DNA from: Rugosibacter sp.
GTDB lineage: Bacteria; Pseudomonadota; Gammaproteobacteria; Burkholderiales; Rhodocyclaceae
Direction of reading: 5' to 3'
DNA: 64,000 bases
Assembly: GCA_030645365.1 (NCBI GenBank)
Contig: JAUSMB010000058.1
Location: 1-64,000, forward strand
Under the pieces are notes generated by a model that was not told the origin of the DNA, did not search any database, and was given only the letters and a program-made list of their open reading frames with translations. This document shows, piece after piece, positions 17,988 to 26,455 of this stretch (the stretch's first letter is position 1; each line of letters opens with the position of its first letter). The position numbers were made by a program, and so were the translations under genes.

Positions 17988-18337
17988 CCAAAGCCTCTGA
18001 CATCCATGATCTCACCAGCCTGCGTGATGCGCTCCGTATCTTTTGTACGGCACGTCAGTGGCAGCCTTTTCACACGCCAAAAAATTTGAGCATGGCATTG
18101 ATCAAGGAAGCGGCTGAAATTGTTGAACACTTTCAATGGGCAACCGCTGAAGAAAGCCACGCGCTTGACCCTGAAAAAAAATCCGCAGTCGCCGACGAAA
18201 TCGCCGATGTCTTGATGTATCTCGTGCAGTTAGCCGATGTGCTGGATATCGACCCGCTCGCCGCAGCACAAGAAAAAATTGTCAAGAACGCCAAGAAATA
18301 TCCCGCACTCAAGCCGTCGCCCGAGAATCGCTCATAG
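17984..18337 (+). CDS. MazG-like nucleotide pyrophosphohydrolase
   Basis: A 117-residue all-alpha NTP pyrophosphatase of the MazG/RS21-C6 type. The metal-binding pattern is visible as KEAAEIVEHFQW (ExxE) and DEIADVLMYLVQL (ExxD). Proteins of this size hydrolyse non-canonical or excess dNTPs (dCTPase-like) to the monophosphate, a housecleaning role in the cytoplasm. The ATG overlaps the stop of the VanZ-like gene by 4 bases. Confidence 0.85.
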   Translation: MTKASDIHDLTSLRDALRIFCTARQWQPFHTPKNLSMALIKEAAEIVEHFQWATAEESHALDPEKKSAVADEIADVLMYLVQLADVLDIDPLAAAQEKIVKNAKKYPALKPSPENRS

Positions 18338-18379
18338 TCAAACGGCCTGATGAAAATCGAGCAAAGGTAGAATAGCCCG

Positions 18380-18733
18380 ATGGATTCTGTTCAAAACCCC
18401 GCTCAAGTATTGCTTGTCTTGACAACTCTGCCGGACCAAGCCAGCGCGCACGCCTTGGCAACTGAATTATTGGCGGAGCATCTGGCTGCCTGCGTTACTA
18501 TTCTGTCCGCTGCGCAATCGGTTTATCGTTGGGAAAATAGCATTGAACAAACCAGCGAAACACCGCTCATCATCAAAACCACTGCAGCACGCTATGCCCA
18601 GCTTGAAACAGCGCTTCGTGCCCGTCACCCCTATACCCTGCCAGAAATCATTGCTCTTCCCATCGAGCGCGGCCTGCCAGACTATTTAGCCTGGATCGCT
18701 CGCGAAACGCTTACCCAGGACACCCCATGCTGA
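18380..18733 (+). CDS. cutA: Divalent-cation tolerance protein CutA
   Basis: A 117-residue CutA1 family protein, forming trimers with a ferredoxin-like fold. The family blocks are clear: LVLTTLPDQASAHALA at the N-terminus, LAACVTI, YRWENSIE, and the C-terminal HPYTLPEIIALPIERGLPDYLAWI. Linked genetically to copper tolerance in E. coli, though the mechanism is unclear. It overlaps the start of dsbD by 7 bases; cutA-dsbD is a conserved pair. Confidence 0.95.
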   Translation: MDSVQNPAQVLLVLTTLPDQASAHALATELLAEHLAACVTILSAAQSVYRWENSIEQTSETPLIIKTTAARYAQLETALRARHPYTLPEIIALPIERGLPDYLAWIARETLTQDTPC

Positions 18734-20607
18734 GCCTGCTCAAACCCATCCTGCAAGTTTTTTTCTTCATGATGATTAGTGTCAATGGACTGAGCTTCGC
18801 TGCTGAACCCTTGTCGCCAGCGCAAGCATTCATCTTCTCGGCACGCGCGGTAGATGCGCAAACGCTAGAAGCCCGCTGGCAGATTGCGGAGGGTTACTAC
18901 CTTTACCGCAATAAATTTTCTTTTCATCTCTCGACAAATTCAGCTGATGAAAAGCCTGCCCACGAACTCGGTAAAGCGCAATTGCCGCCAGGCAAAATGA
19001 AACAGGATGATCTGTTTGGCATGGTCGAAACTTATCGCCAGGAAGTCACTGTTCGCCTGCCGCTGAACACGCTTGAAAACGCCATGACGGCTACTGGTGC
19101 ACCGCAGACCATCATCTTGCAGGCAGTTGCCCAAGGATGCTGGGATGGCGGTATCTGCTATCCGCCACAAACCTATACCGCACCGATCACCCTGCCACCA
19201 GTAGTTGCTGGCGCGTCGAGTGCATCGCCAACGCCCACGGCAACAGCCAACGCAACAGCGACTTCCGGCGATGAAAGCTCGCGTATCACGCATCTACTCA
19301 AAGGCGGCCATTGGTCGTTGATCGTACTCAGCTTTTTTGGGTTTGGCTTGCTCCTATCGCTCACGCCCTGCGTGTTTCCGATGATCCCGATTTTGTCCGG
19401 CATCATTGTGAATCACGGCCATGCCGTCAGCCACGGACGCGCCTTCATGTTGTCTTTGGCCTATGTGCTGGGCATGGCCATCACCTATGCTGCGGCCGGC
19501 GTAGCGGCAGGATTTTCCGGCGCCCTACTCACCAGCGCGTTACAAAATGGCTGGGTACTGGGGGGCTTTGCGCTGATCTTTGTCGCGCTGGCATTTTCAA
19601 TGTTCGGCTTTTATGAATTGCAACTGCCCTCCGCCTTGCAAAGTCGGCTGGCCAATACGGCCAACCGGCAGGGTGGCTCCGTCTGGGCCATTGCGCTAAT
19701 GGGGGCGTTATCCGCGTTAATTGTCGGCCCTTGTGTGGCCGCCCCGCTGGCAGGCGCGCTGTTGTACATCGCCCAGACAGGAGACGCGGTGCTCGGCGGT
19801 GCAGCGCTGTTTTCGCTGGCGCTGGGCATGGGCGCACCCCTGTTGCTGGTAGGCACCTTCTCGCGCTCATTGTTGCCAAAATCAGGGCCGTGGATGGAAG
19901 CGGTGAAACAGTTTTTTGGCGTGCTCATGCTGGCCACCGCACTGTGGTTGGCATCCCCTGTCTTGCCTATCTGGATATCCATGCTAGGCTGGGCGTTATT
20001 GTTGATTATTCCCGCCGTGTTTCTGTCGGCCCTTGACCCTTTGCCTGCACATGCGCACGGCATGCAACGTCTGGGTAAAGGGATAGGCGTTGTCATCTTG
20101 TTGGGCGGTATCGCGATGCTGCTGGGCGTGCTCGGTGGCAGCAAAGACCCGTTGCAGCCCCTGGATTTTTTGCGCCGCAGCGCCGCACAGAAGTCACCTG
20201 CCGATAGCACTGAATCTTCCCTATCCGCCGTATCACCAACGCCGACTTTTATTAAAATCCGCACACTTGCCGAGCTCGACGCGCAACTGCAAATCGTCGC
20301 ACAAACCACAAAAAAACCCGTGATGCTCGACTTCTGGGCCGAATGGTGCATCAGTTGCAAGGAAATGGAACGCTTTACCTTTACGCAAGCTGACGTGGCA
20401 AAACGCATGCAGGATTTTGTTCTACTAAAAGCTGATGTCACCGAAAATAACGCCGCTGATCGTATGCTGCTTGCCCGCTTCGGCTTGTTCGGCCCCCCGG
20501 GGATTATTTTCTTTGACGCCCAAGGCCGCGAAAAAATCGGCCAGCGTGTTGTCGGCTTCCAAAATGCCGAACAGTTTTTGCAACAACTTGAACGCGCTGC
20601 TCACTAA
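18727..20607 (+). CDS. dsbD: Thiol:disulfide interchange protein DsbD
   Basis: A 626-residue inner-membrane protein passing electrons from cytoplasmic thioredoxin to periplasmic partners such as DsbC and apocytochromes. It has a signal peptide (about 1-26, ending SFAA), an N-terminal immunoglobulin-like domain with the Cys pair in GCWDGGICYPP, eight membrane helices with LTPCVFPMIPI and VGPCVAAPLAGAL supplying the redox Cys, and a C-terminal thioredoxin domain with the active site WCISCKEME. All six expected Cys are present. A dispersed-repeat copy encodes SPTPTF in the flexible linker before the thioredoxin domain. Confidence 0.95.
   Translation: MLSLLKPILQVFFFMMISVNGLSFAAEPLSPAQAFIFSARAVDAQTLEARWQIAEGYYLYRNKFSFHLSTNSADEKPAHELGKAQLPPGKMKQDDLFGMVETYRQEVTVRLPLNTLENAMTATGAPQTIILQAVAQGCWDGGICYPPQTYTAPITLPPVVAGASSASPTPTATANATATSGDESSRITHLLKGGHWSLIVLSFFGFGLLLSLTPCVFPMIPILSGIIVNHGHAVSHGRAFMLSLAYVLGMAITYAAAGVAAGFSGALLTSALQNGWVLGGFALIFVALAFSMFGFYELQLPSALQSRLANTANRQGGSVWAIALMGALSALIVGPCVAAPLAGALLYIAQTGDAVLGGAALFSLALGMGAPLLLVGTFSRSLLPKSGPWMEAVKQFFGVLMLATALWLASPVLPIWISMLGWALLLIIPAVFLSALDPLPAHAHGMQRLGKGIGVVILLGGIAMLLGVLGGSKDPLQPLDFLRRSAAQKSPADSTESSLSAVSPTPTFIKIRTLAELDAQLQIVAQTTKKPVMLDFWAEWCISCKEMERFTFTQADVAKRMQDFVLLKADVTENNAADRMLLARFGLFGPPGIIFFDAQGREKIGQRVVGFQNAEQFLQQLERAAH
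20226..20250 (-). repeat. Dispersed 25-bp repeat, copy 5 (in dsbD, antisense)
   Basis: Plus strand reads CGCCGTATCACCAACG then CCGACTTTT. Read as VSPTPTF in the linker between the DsbD membrane domain and its thioredoxin domain. Confidence 0.8.
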
Positions 20608-20641
20608 TCATTTATTTCACCTCATCGCGAACCCACTATCT

Positions 20642-21286
20642 ATGTTTACCGGCATTATTTCCGCCATTGGCAGCATTACCCAGGTCACTCCGCTTGAAGC
20701 GGGGCTGCGCTTAACGATACAGGCGCCCACGCTGGATCTGTCGGACGTCGCACTGGGGGATTCCATTGCGCATAATGGTGTCTGCCTCACAGTCATCAGC
20801 AAAGAAGGCGCCAGCTATCAAGTCGATGTCTCGCGTGAAACCCTGGATTGCACGGTAGGCCTGGATGGCGCGGGTGGAGTGGATGGGGTCAGTGAATTGA
20901 ACCTTGAAAAGGCGTTGCGCCTGTCCGACCGGCTGGGCGGGCATCTGGTCGCAGGCCATGTGGATGGCGTCGGTGAAGTCATCCGCCTCGCGCCCGTGGG
21001 TGAGTCACACGAGCTGGTCATTCGCGCCCCGCAAGCACTCGCGAAAACCATCGCCCCCAAAGGCTCGATCACCGTGAATGGCGTATCGCTCACCACAAAC
21101 CGTATCACCAACGCCGTCCCAGGGGATACCGCTATGCATCACTTTTCGATCAACCTGATCCCGCACACCATGGCCATAACCACGCTGCATCATCTGCGTG
21201 TGGGCAGCCGCGTGAATCTTGAAGTTGACCTCATCGCACGCTATGTAGAGCGGATACTTATCGCCAACGGCGTGACAGCGGGATAA
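20642..21286 (+). CDS. ribE: Riboflavin synthase alpha chain
   Basis: A 214-residue enzyme dismutating two 6,7-dimethyl-8-ribityllumazines to riboflavin. Start is ATG 20642, giving the conserved MFTGIISAIGSI; the open frame extends upstream only through the dsbD tail. The two lumazine-binding repeats are visible: GDSIAHNGVCLTV / SDRLGGHLVAGHVDG and GSITVNGVSLTTN / FSINLIPHT. The segment between GVSLT and FSINLIPHT (TNRITNAVPGDTAMHH) is about 8 residues longer than usual and contains a partial copy of the dispersed repeat. First gene of a ribE-ribBA-ribH-nusB cluster; no FMN riboswitch is visible before it. Confidence 0.93.
   Translation: MFTGIISAIGSITQVTPLEAGLRLTIQAPTLDLSDVALGDSIAHNGVCLTVISKEGASYQVDVSRETLDCTVGLDGAGGVDGVSELNLEKALRLSDRLGGHLVAGHVDGVGEVIRLAPVGESHELVIRAPQALAKTIAPKGSITVNGVSLTTNRITNAVPGDTAMHHFSINLIPHTMAITTLHHLRVGSRVNLEVDLIARYVERILIANGVTAG
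21101..21116 (-). repeat. Dispersed repeat, partial copy (in ribE, antisense)
   Basis: CGTATCACCAACGCCG matches 16 bases of the reverse-oriented element (same CAAC variant as copies 4 and 5) but the ACTTTTT end is replaced by TCCCAGG. Read as RITNAV. Confidence 0.5.
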
Positions 21287-21338
21287 CTGTGGGGCGTAGA
21301 ATACGCCTCTCTCCTGTTACATTTTTTGACTTTTCGCC

Positions 21339-22430
21339 ATGAACATTAGCCCCACCCAGGACATCATTGCCGAGATTCGCGCTGGTCGCATGGTGATTCT
21401 TGTCGACGAAGAAGACCGTGAAAACGAAGGTGATCTCGTGTGCGCGGCGCAGCACGTTACGCCGGAAATGATCAACTTTATGGTCAAGCATGCCCGCGGC
21501 CTGGTCTGCTTGACACTCACCGAAGCGCGCTGCCAGCAACTGGGCCTGTCGCCCATGACGCGCCACAATAAAAGCATGTTCAGCACGGCTTTTACCACCT
21601 CGATCGAAGCGGCAACGGGTGTCACCACCGGCATATCAGCGCACGACCGCGCCCGTACAGTGCAGGTGGCTGTCGCCAAAAATGCCCGCACTGAAGATAT
21701 TGTTCAACCGGGCCATATTTTCCCGATCGCCGCCCAGCCTGGCGGCGTACTGGTTCGTGCCGGCCACACCGAAGCGGGTTGCGATCTGGCACACATGGCG
21801 GGTTGTGAGCCCGCAGCCGTTATCTGCGAAATTCTCAAGGATGATGGCAGCATGGCACGATTGCCTGATCTCCTTGAATTCGCCGCCCAGCATCAACTAA
21901 AAATTGGCACCATACGCGATTTGATTCATTACCGTTCAGAAACTGAAACACTAATCGAATGCGTAGCTGACAGAGAAATCACCTGTGCCCAAGGCACATT
22001 CAGGCTGCGTGCTTTTATCGACAAAACCAGTGGCGACAGCCATCTGGCGCTCTCTCATGGCGAAATTACTGCCGATCAAGAAACCCTTGTGCGGGTGCAT
22101 GAAGCCGTATCTGTGCTGGATTTTCTTGGGGTACAAAATGCACGACACAGCTTCAGCATTGATTTTGCCTTGCGTCAGATTGCCGCCTCAGATCGCGGCG
22201 TTGCCGTCATGTTGCATCATGCCGAGTCTACCCAGGACATGCTCATGGCACTGCAGGTTGATTCAGCCTCACGCGGGATAGGTGGCAAATGGGATCCCCG
22301 TTTATATGGCATCGGCGCGCAAATTCTGCGCGAATTAGGCGTGGGCAAAATGCGCCTGATGTCTAACCCACGCAAAATGCCCAGCATGGCAGGCTTTGGC
22401 CTGGAAATCTGCGGGCATTTTGCTCCTTGA
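21339..22430 (+). CDS. ribBA: RibBA-type protein: 3,4-dihydroxy-2-butanone-4-phosphate synthase with degenerate GTP cyclohydrolase II domain
   Basis: A 363-residue protein. Residues 1-205 are an intact RibB domain converting ribulose 5-phosphate to DHBP (DEEDRENEGDLVCAAQ; HARGLVCLTLTE; GHTEAGCDLAHMAG). Residues 205-363 align in position with GTP cyclohydrolase II but lack its zinc site: where RibA has three Cys in a SECLTGDVFGSxRCDCG block, this protein reads HEAVSVLDFLGVQNARHSFS with no Cys. GCHII activity is therefore unlikely; such hybrid proteins (called RibBX) are known in proteobacteria. A separate ribA must be elsewhere. ATG 21339 fits the family start. Confidence 0.9.
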   Translation: MNISPTQDIIAEIRAGRMVILVDEEDRENEGDLVCAAQHVTPEMINFMVKHARGLVCLTLTEARCQQLGLSPMTRHNKSMFSTAFTTSIEAATGVTTGISAHDRARTVQVAVAKNARTEDIVQPGHIFPIAAQPGGVLVRAGHTEAGCDLAHMAGCEPAAVICEILKDDGSMARLPDLLEFAAQHQLKIGTIRDLIHYRSETETLIECVADREITCAQGTFRLRAFIDKTSGDSHLALSHGEITADQETLVRVHEAVSVLDFLGVQNARHSFSIDFALRQIAASDRGVAVMLHHAESTQDMLMALQVDSASRGIGGKWDPRLYGIGAQILRELGVGKMRLMSNPRKMPSMAGFGLEICGHFAP

Positions 22431-22465
22431 TAAAAAACTTATAAGAATCAAGAGAGATACCCACG

Positions 22466-22927
22466 ATGAGTATTCACGAAATAGAACCCGACCTCAACGG
22501 TCATGGCCTGCGCATCGGCATCGTGCAAAGCCGCTTCAATGAACCCATCGGCGAAGGCTTGCGCTCCGGGTGCCTGGCTGGCTTGGCACACATGCAGGTA
22601 GCAAAGCCAGATATCACCTATGTCACCGTCCCCGGGGCGCTGGAGATTCCCTTGGCGCTGCAGGCCCTTGCGCAAAGCGGCAACTTCGATGCACTCGTTG
22701 CGCTCGGCGCCGTGATTCGCGGGGAAACTTATCATTTTGAAATTGTTTCCAACGAAGCCGCCCGGGGCATTACCGATGTGCAGCTAAACACCGGTGTGCC
22801 AATTGCCAATGCCGTGCTGACCACCGAAAATGATGATCAAGCACTGGCGCGCATGGTCCAAAAAGGGACAGAAGCAGCGGCGGCGGCTATTGAAATGGCG
22901 CAACTGTTACGCAGGATAAAAAAATAA
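22466..22927 (+). CDS. ribH: 6,7-dimethyl-8-ribityllumazine synthase
   Basis: A 153-residue lumazine synthase condensing DHBP with the ribityl-aminopyrimidine. Conserved blocks: [12 protein letters not shown], the substrate loop [12 protein letters not shown], and [24 protein letters not shown] with the catalytic His. ATG 22466 has an AAGAGAGA purine tract upstream. The stop overlaps the nusB ATG (TAATG). Confidence 0.96.
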   Translation: MSIHEIEPDLNGHGLRIGIVQSRFNEPIGEGLRSGCLAGLAHMQVAKPDITYVTVPGALEIPLALQALAQSGNFDALVALGAVIRGETYHFEIVSNEAARGITDVQLNTGVPIANAVLTTENDDQALARMVQKGTEAAAAAIEMAQLLRRIKK

Positions 22928-23361
22928 TGAGTAGCAGCAATTCAGCACGTCATCGGGCACGCGAATTTGCAGTCCAGGGTTTATACCAAAGACAGGTAGG
23001 CGGCCAGGATGAAGCCGCCATTCAAGTACAAGCCGAAAGCGTGACCGGCTTTCACAAAGCGGATAACGCGCTCTACCTTCAGCTGTTGCATGAAACACTG
23101 GCTCAAGCAGACATATTGCAAGCCGATATCACGCCACATATTGCCCGTCCGTGGAATGAAATCTCGCCCATTGAGCGCAGCGTGTTGCTCCTGGGCGCCT
23201 GCGAGTTTCGCTTTCATCTGGAAACCCCTTATCGCGTCATCATTAATGAGTGTGTTGAACTCACCAAAACCTTTGGTGGCACCGATGGGCATAAGTTTGT
23301 GAACGGCGTACTGGACAAAATGGCTGCAGTGTTGCGCACGGTTGAGGTTCAACAGCGCTAA
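22927..23361 (+). CDS. nusB: Transcription antitermination protein NusB
   Basis: A 144-residue RNA-binding protein that joins NusE/S10 at boxA of rRNA leaders. The fold's signature runs from ARHRAREFAVQGLYQRQ at the N-terminus to the C-terminal RPWNEISPIERSVLLLGACE, VIINECVELTKTFGG and KFVNGVLDKMA. Translationally coupled to ribH by a one-base overlap. Confidence 0.96.
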   Translation: MSSSNSARHRAREFAVQGLYQRQVGGQDEAAIQVQAESVTGFHKADNALYLQLLHETLAQADILQADITPHIARPWNEISPIERSVLLLGACEFRFHLETPYRVIINECVELTKTFGGTDGHKFVNGVLDKMAAVLRTVEVQQR

Positions 23362-23369
23362 CCTGCCGC

Positions 23370-23406
23370 AGAGGAATTTCTCATGCGAATTTCTCATGCC
23401 GTCTGA
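23370..23406 (+). promoter_or_regulatory. Duplicated translation-initiation region of thiL with 7-codon leader ORF
   Basis: The 13-mer GAATTTCTCATGC occurs twice in tandem (23374-23386 and 23387-23399). The Shine-Dalgarno GAGG (23371-23374) is ideally spaced from the first ATG (23383), which opens only 7 codons (MRISHAV) to TGA at 23404-23406. The real thiL ATG is the second (23396), 21 bases from the Shine-Dalgarno, in another frame. The short ORF overlaps the thiL start, so thiL may depend on re-initiation. Confidence 0.6.
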
Positions 23407-24340
23407 GTTCGATCTGATCCGCCAGTTTTTTGTTCGCCCAACGTCCCATACGCTGCTGGGTGCGGGTGATGATGCTGCGTTGATTGCCCCGACACCTGGC
23501 TGTGAGCTCGTCATCTCAACCGACCTGCTCGTAGAAGGCACGCATTTTCTCGCTAACACCGCGCCCTTTGACCTCGGCTGGAAAACCCTGGCCGTCAATG
23601 TCTCCGACATGGCCGCCATGGGTGCCACACCGCGCTGGGCAACACTGGCCGCCGCATTGCCAGCGCCGACTTTTGATTGGCTGGATGCTTTTTCAAGTGG
23701 CTTTTTTGCCTGCGCCGAGGCATTTAAAATCGACCTCATCGGCGGCGACACCACCCGTGGACCACGGGCCTTTTGCGTCACAATCATGGGTGAAGTCCCT
23801 GCGGGAGCGGCACTCTTGCGCAGTGGTGCGCAAGTGGGCGACTCAATCTGGGTCTCTGGCACCCCCGGACGCGCAGCCCTCGGATTAGCCCATTTACAAG
23901 GCCGCACAACGCTTGCCGAACCGCAGCTGGATCAATGTCTGGCAGCCCTGCACCGCCCGCAACCACGCGTGGTGCTCGGTTTGGCATTGCGTGGCTTAGC
24001 CACTGCAGCGATTGATGTTTCCGATGGTTTACTCGCTGATCTCGGGCACATCCTGACAGCCTCGCACTGCGCAGCAAAGCTCCATATACCGCATCTGCCG
24101 CCCGCCGGATTAGCGCGCGATTGTTATCTTTCGGGAGGCGATGATTACGAACTGATTTTCACGCTTCCCGCAGCGCATCGCCCCTTTATGGCCACCTTGG
24201 CGGTTGAAATCGATTTACCGCTCACCTGCATTGGCACTATTACCTCCGCTGTGCCAAACACATCAGACAGGCTTGTTATTCACGATGACCAGGGATTACC
24301 CATTACCCCAACGCGCCACGGGTTTGACCATTTCCTTTAA
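23396..24340 (+). CDS. thiL: Thiamine-monophosphate kinase
   Basis: A 314-residue ATP-dependent kinase making thiamine diphosphate from thiamine monophosphate. Start ATG 23396 gives the family opening MPSEFDLIRQFF. Conserved blocks: GAGDDAALI-like (GDDAALIAPTPG), STDLLVEGTHFL, LAVNVSDMAAMGATPRW, LIGGDTTRGP and the later AAIDVSDGLLADLGHI and LSGGDDYELIFT. A dispersed-repeat copy encodes LPAPTFDWLDAF at a point where thiL proteins of other bacteria have a block of equal length. See the duplicated start region. Confidence 0.95.
   Translation: MPSEFDLIRQFFVRPTSHTLLGAGDDAALIAPTPGCELVISTDLLVEGTHFLANTAPFDLGWKTLAVNVSDMAAMGATPRWATLAAALPAPTFDWLDAFSSGFFACAEAFKIDLIGGDTTRGPRAFCVTIMGEVPAGAALLRSGAQVGDSIWVSGTPGRAALGLAHLQGRTTLAEPQLDQCLAALHRPQPRVVLGLALRGLATAAIDVSDGLLADLGHILTASHCAAKLHIPHLPPAGLARDCYLSGGDDYELIFTLPAAHRPFMATLAVEIDLPLTCIGTITSAVPNTSDRLVIHDDQGLPITPTRHGFDHFL
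23650..23674 (-). repeat. Dispersed 25-bp repeat, copy 6 (in thiL, antisense)
   Basis: Plus strand reads CGCCGCATTGCCAGCG then CCGACTTTT. Read as AALPAPTF; apparently length-neutral in ThiL. Confidence 0.75.
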
Positions 24341-24354
24341 TTTTTCTAAAGCCC

Positions 24355-24858
24355 ATGCTCCTGCCCGCCCCACCGTTTAAATTTCTTTTTCAGCACCCGG
24401 CGCATCTCCTTGCCTGTGGTTTCGGCAGCGGGCTTTCCGGGCTTGCCCCCGGCACGGCAGGAACCGCTTTTGCCTGGGTCACCTATGGCATGTTGCGCGG
24501 ACAAATGCCCAGTGATCTGGTATTCGTGCTGTTTCTTGTGCTCGCCTTCGGAATCGGTATTTCTGTCTGCCAAATTACAGGACGCAATCTCGGTGTAATT
24601 GATCATGGGGCCATCGTGTGGGATGAAATCGTGCCATTCTGGGCCGTGCTGTTATTCACACCCACCAGTTTTTGGTGGCAATTAGCGGCTTTTCTGGTCT
24701 TCCGTTTTTTTGATGTTGTCAAACCCCAGCCCGCACGCTATTTCGATATCCACGTTAAAAATGGCTTCGGAGTGATGATGGACGATGCCATTGCAGCGAG
24801 CTACACCATACTCACCTTGGCTGTGGCCAAGGCTCTGCTGACCGCCTTGGGGTATTAG
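24355..24858 (+). CDS. pgpA: Phosphatidylglycerophosphatase A
   Basis: A 167-residue inner-membrane phosphatase converting phosphatidylglycerol phosphate to phosphatidylglycerol. Family blocks: LACGFGSGLSGLAPGTAGT near the N-terminus, DHGAIVWDEIVPFWAVLL with the acidic metal ligands, FLVFRFFDVVKPQPARYFD, and GFGVMMDDAIAASYT. Three to four hydrophobic helices. It sits between thiL and pncC, its usual place. Confidence 0.95.
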   Translation: MLLPAPPFKFLFQHPAHLLACGFGSGLSGLAPGTAGTAFAWVTYGMLRGQMPSDLVFVLFLVLAFGIGISVCQITGRNLGVIDHGAIVWDEIVPFWAVLLFTPTSFWWQLAAFLVFRFFDVVKPQPARYFDIHVKNGFGVMMDDAIAASYTILTLAVAKALLTALGY

Positions 24859-24860
24859 AC

Positions 24861-25394
24861 ATGGATGCGGAGCTTACCGCCTTGTCCCTGGCGATCGGTC
24901 AAGCCGCCACGACCTGCATTGCTACTATTGCCACGGCAGAATCCTGTACCGGCGGCTGGGCAGCGCAAGTCATTACGCATACTGCAGGCAGTTCCGCATG
25001 GTTCGACTGCGGGTTTGTCACTTATTCCAACGCCGCCAAAAGTGACATGCTAGGCGTACAAGACCAGACACTTGCCACCCATGGGGCGGTTAGTGAAGCC
25101 ACGGCGCGAGAAATGGCGCTGGGTGCCTTGATGCATTCTTCCGCATCCCACGCGCTAGCAGTTACCGGCATTGCCGGCCCGACGGGCGGGTCTGCCGCCA
25201 AGCCGATCGGCACCATCTGTTTTGCCTGGTGTTGTGCAGGGCAACCACCCTCTGCTGAAACGCTGTGTTTTTCAGGTGACCGTGAAGCCATTCGCCGCCA
25301 GGCGGTGATTCATGCGCTTAACGGATTACTTGCTCGCCTGGTTGAAAGCCCACCGCAAGCCAAGTCGGCAAAAACTATGCCATCCATGCCATAA
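24861..25394 (+). CDS. pncC: Nicotinamide-nucleotide amidase (CinA C-terminal domain family)
   Basis: A 177-residue stand-alone CinA C-terminal domain that deamidates nicotinamide mononucleotide in NAD recycling. The motifs TAESCTGGWAAQVIT (catalytic Ser/Thr region), YSNAAKSDMLGV, VSEATAREMALGA and AVTGIAGPTGGSAAKPIGTI are all present. The N-terminal MoCF-like domain of full CinA is absent, normal for this version. It precedes recA by 27 bases and may share its transcript. Confidence 0.93.
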   Translation: MDAELTALSLAIGQAATTCIATIATAESCTGGWAAQVITHTAGSSAWFDCGFVTYSNAAKSDMLGVQDQTLATHGAVSEATAREMALGALMHSSASHALAVTGIAGPTGGSAAKPIGTICFAWCCAGQPPSAETLCFSGDREAIRRQAVIHALNGLLARLVESPPQAKSAKTMPSMP

Positions 25395-25421
25395 TCAAAA
25401 CTATCTACTAGGACAGAACTC

Positions 25422-26450
25422 ATGGACGAAAATAAAAGCAAAGCACTTCAAGCCGCACTAGCCCAGATTGAAAAACAGTTTGGCAAAGGCTCAATCATGA
25501 AAATGGGCGAAGGCAATGTCAGCGATGACATTCAAACCGTCTCGACAGGCTCTCTGGGACTGGATATTGCCTTGGGCATCGGCGGTTTGCCACGGGGTCG
25601 CGTCGTTGAAATTTATGGCCCGGAGTCTTCCGGCAAAACGACCTTATGCTTGCATGTGGTCGCTGAAATTCAAAAAGCGGGTGGGGTTGCTGCCTATATC
25701 GATGCAGAAAATGCACTCGACCCCGGCTATGCCGCCAAGCTTGGCGTGAATGTTCCCGACATGCTGATCTCGCAACCCGATACGGGCGAACAGGGTCTGG
25801 AAATCGCTGACATGCTGGTTCGTTCCGGTGGCGTCGATCTTGTGGTTATTGATTCGGTCGCCGCACTCACGCCCCGCGCTGAAATCGAAGGCGAAATGGG
25901 TGACCAGCTACCGGGCCTGCAAGCACGGCTGATGTCGCAAGCCTTGCGCAAGCTGACATCTAACATCAAGCGCACCAATACGCTGGTTATTTTCATCAAC
26001 CAGATTCGCATGAAGATCGGCGTCATGTTTGGCAGCCCCGAAACAACCACTGGTGGCAATGCGCTCAAGTTTTATGCCTCGGTACGAATGGATATCCGAC
26101 GCACTGGCGCCATCAAAAAAGGTGACGAGGTAATTGGTAACGAAACCCGCGTCAAAGTAGTCAAAAACAAGGTTGCACCGCCATTTCGCGAAGCACATTT
26201 CGACATTCTCTACGGGGAAGGCATTTCACGCGAAGGCGAAATCGTCGAACTGGGTGTTGTACACAAGATCGTCGAAAAATCTGGTGCCTGGTATGCGTAT
26301 AACGGCGAAAAAATTGGTCAAGGCAAAGACAACGCACGCGATTTTCTGCGTGAACGTCCCCAGCTTGCCACTGAGATTGAAAACAAAGTGCGCGCGGCCG
26401 TTGGTGTTGCCGGGCTCAGCACCTCCCCGAGCACCCCAGCGGCCGAGTAA
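25422..26450 (+). CDS. recA: Recombinase RecA
   Basis: A 342-residue DNA strand-exchange ATPase that also promotes LexA self-cleavage. Walker [11 protein letters not shown], the block [17 protein letters not shown], loop L1/L2 segments [17 protein letters not shown] and [16 protein letters not shown], and [14 protein letters not shown] are all canonical. The C-terminal acidic tail is short (ends PSTPAAE). ATG 25422 is preceded by AGGACAGAACTC. I see no clear LexA box in the 27 bases before it; if SOS controlled, the operator may lie upstream of pncC or follow a different consensus. Confidence 0.98.
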   Translation: MDENKSKALQAALAQIEKQFGKGSIMKMGEGNVSDDIQTVSTGSLGLDIALGIGGLPRGRVVEIYGPESSGKTTLCLHVVAEIQKAGGVAAYIDAENALDPGYAAKLGVNVPDMLISQPDTGEQGLEIADMLVRSGGVDLVVIDSVAALTPRAEIEGEMGDQLPGLQARLMSQALRKLTSNIKRTNTLVIFINQIRMKIGVMFGSPETTTGGNALKFYASVRMDIRRTGAIKKGDEVIGNETRVKVVKNKVAPPFREAHFDILYGEGISREGEIVELGVVHKIVEKSGAWYAYNGEKIGQGKDNARDFLRERPQLATEIENKVRAAVGVAGLSTSPSTPAAE

Positions 26451-26455
26451 TTCGT

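Noticed and set aside
19611-20441. 276-codon minus-strand frame over dsbD
   Set aside because: Antisense shadow; the plus strand has full DsbD with all catalytic Cys.
20608-20641. FMN riboswitch before ribE
   Set aside because: The gap after dsbD is only 34 bases and the RFN conserved blocks are not seen; none before ribBA either.
22981-23907. 308-codon minus-strand frame over nusB and thiL
   Set aside because: Antisense shadow of two clearly identified genes.
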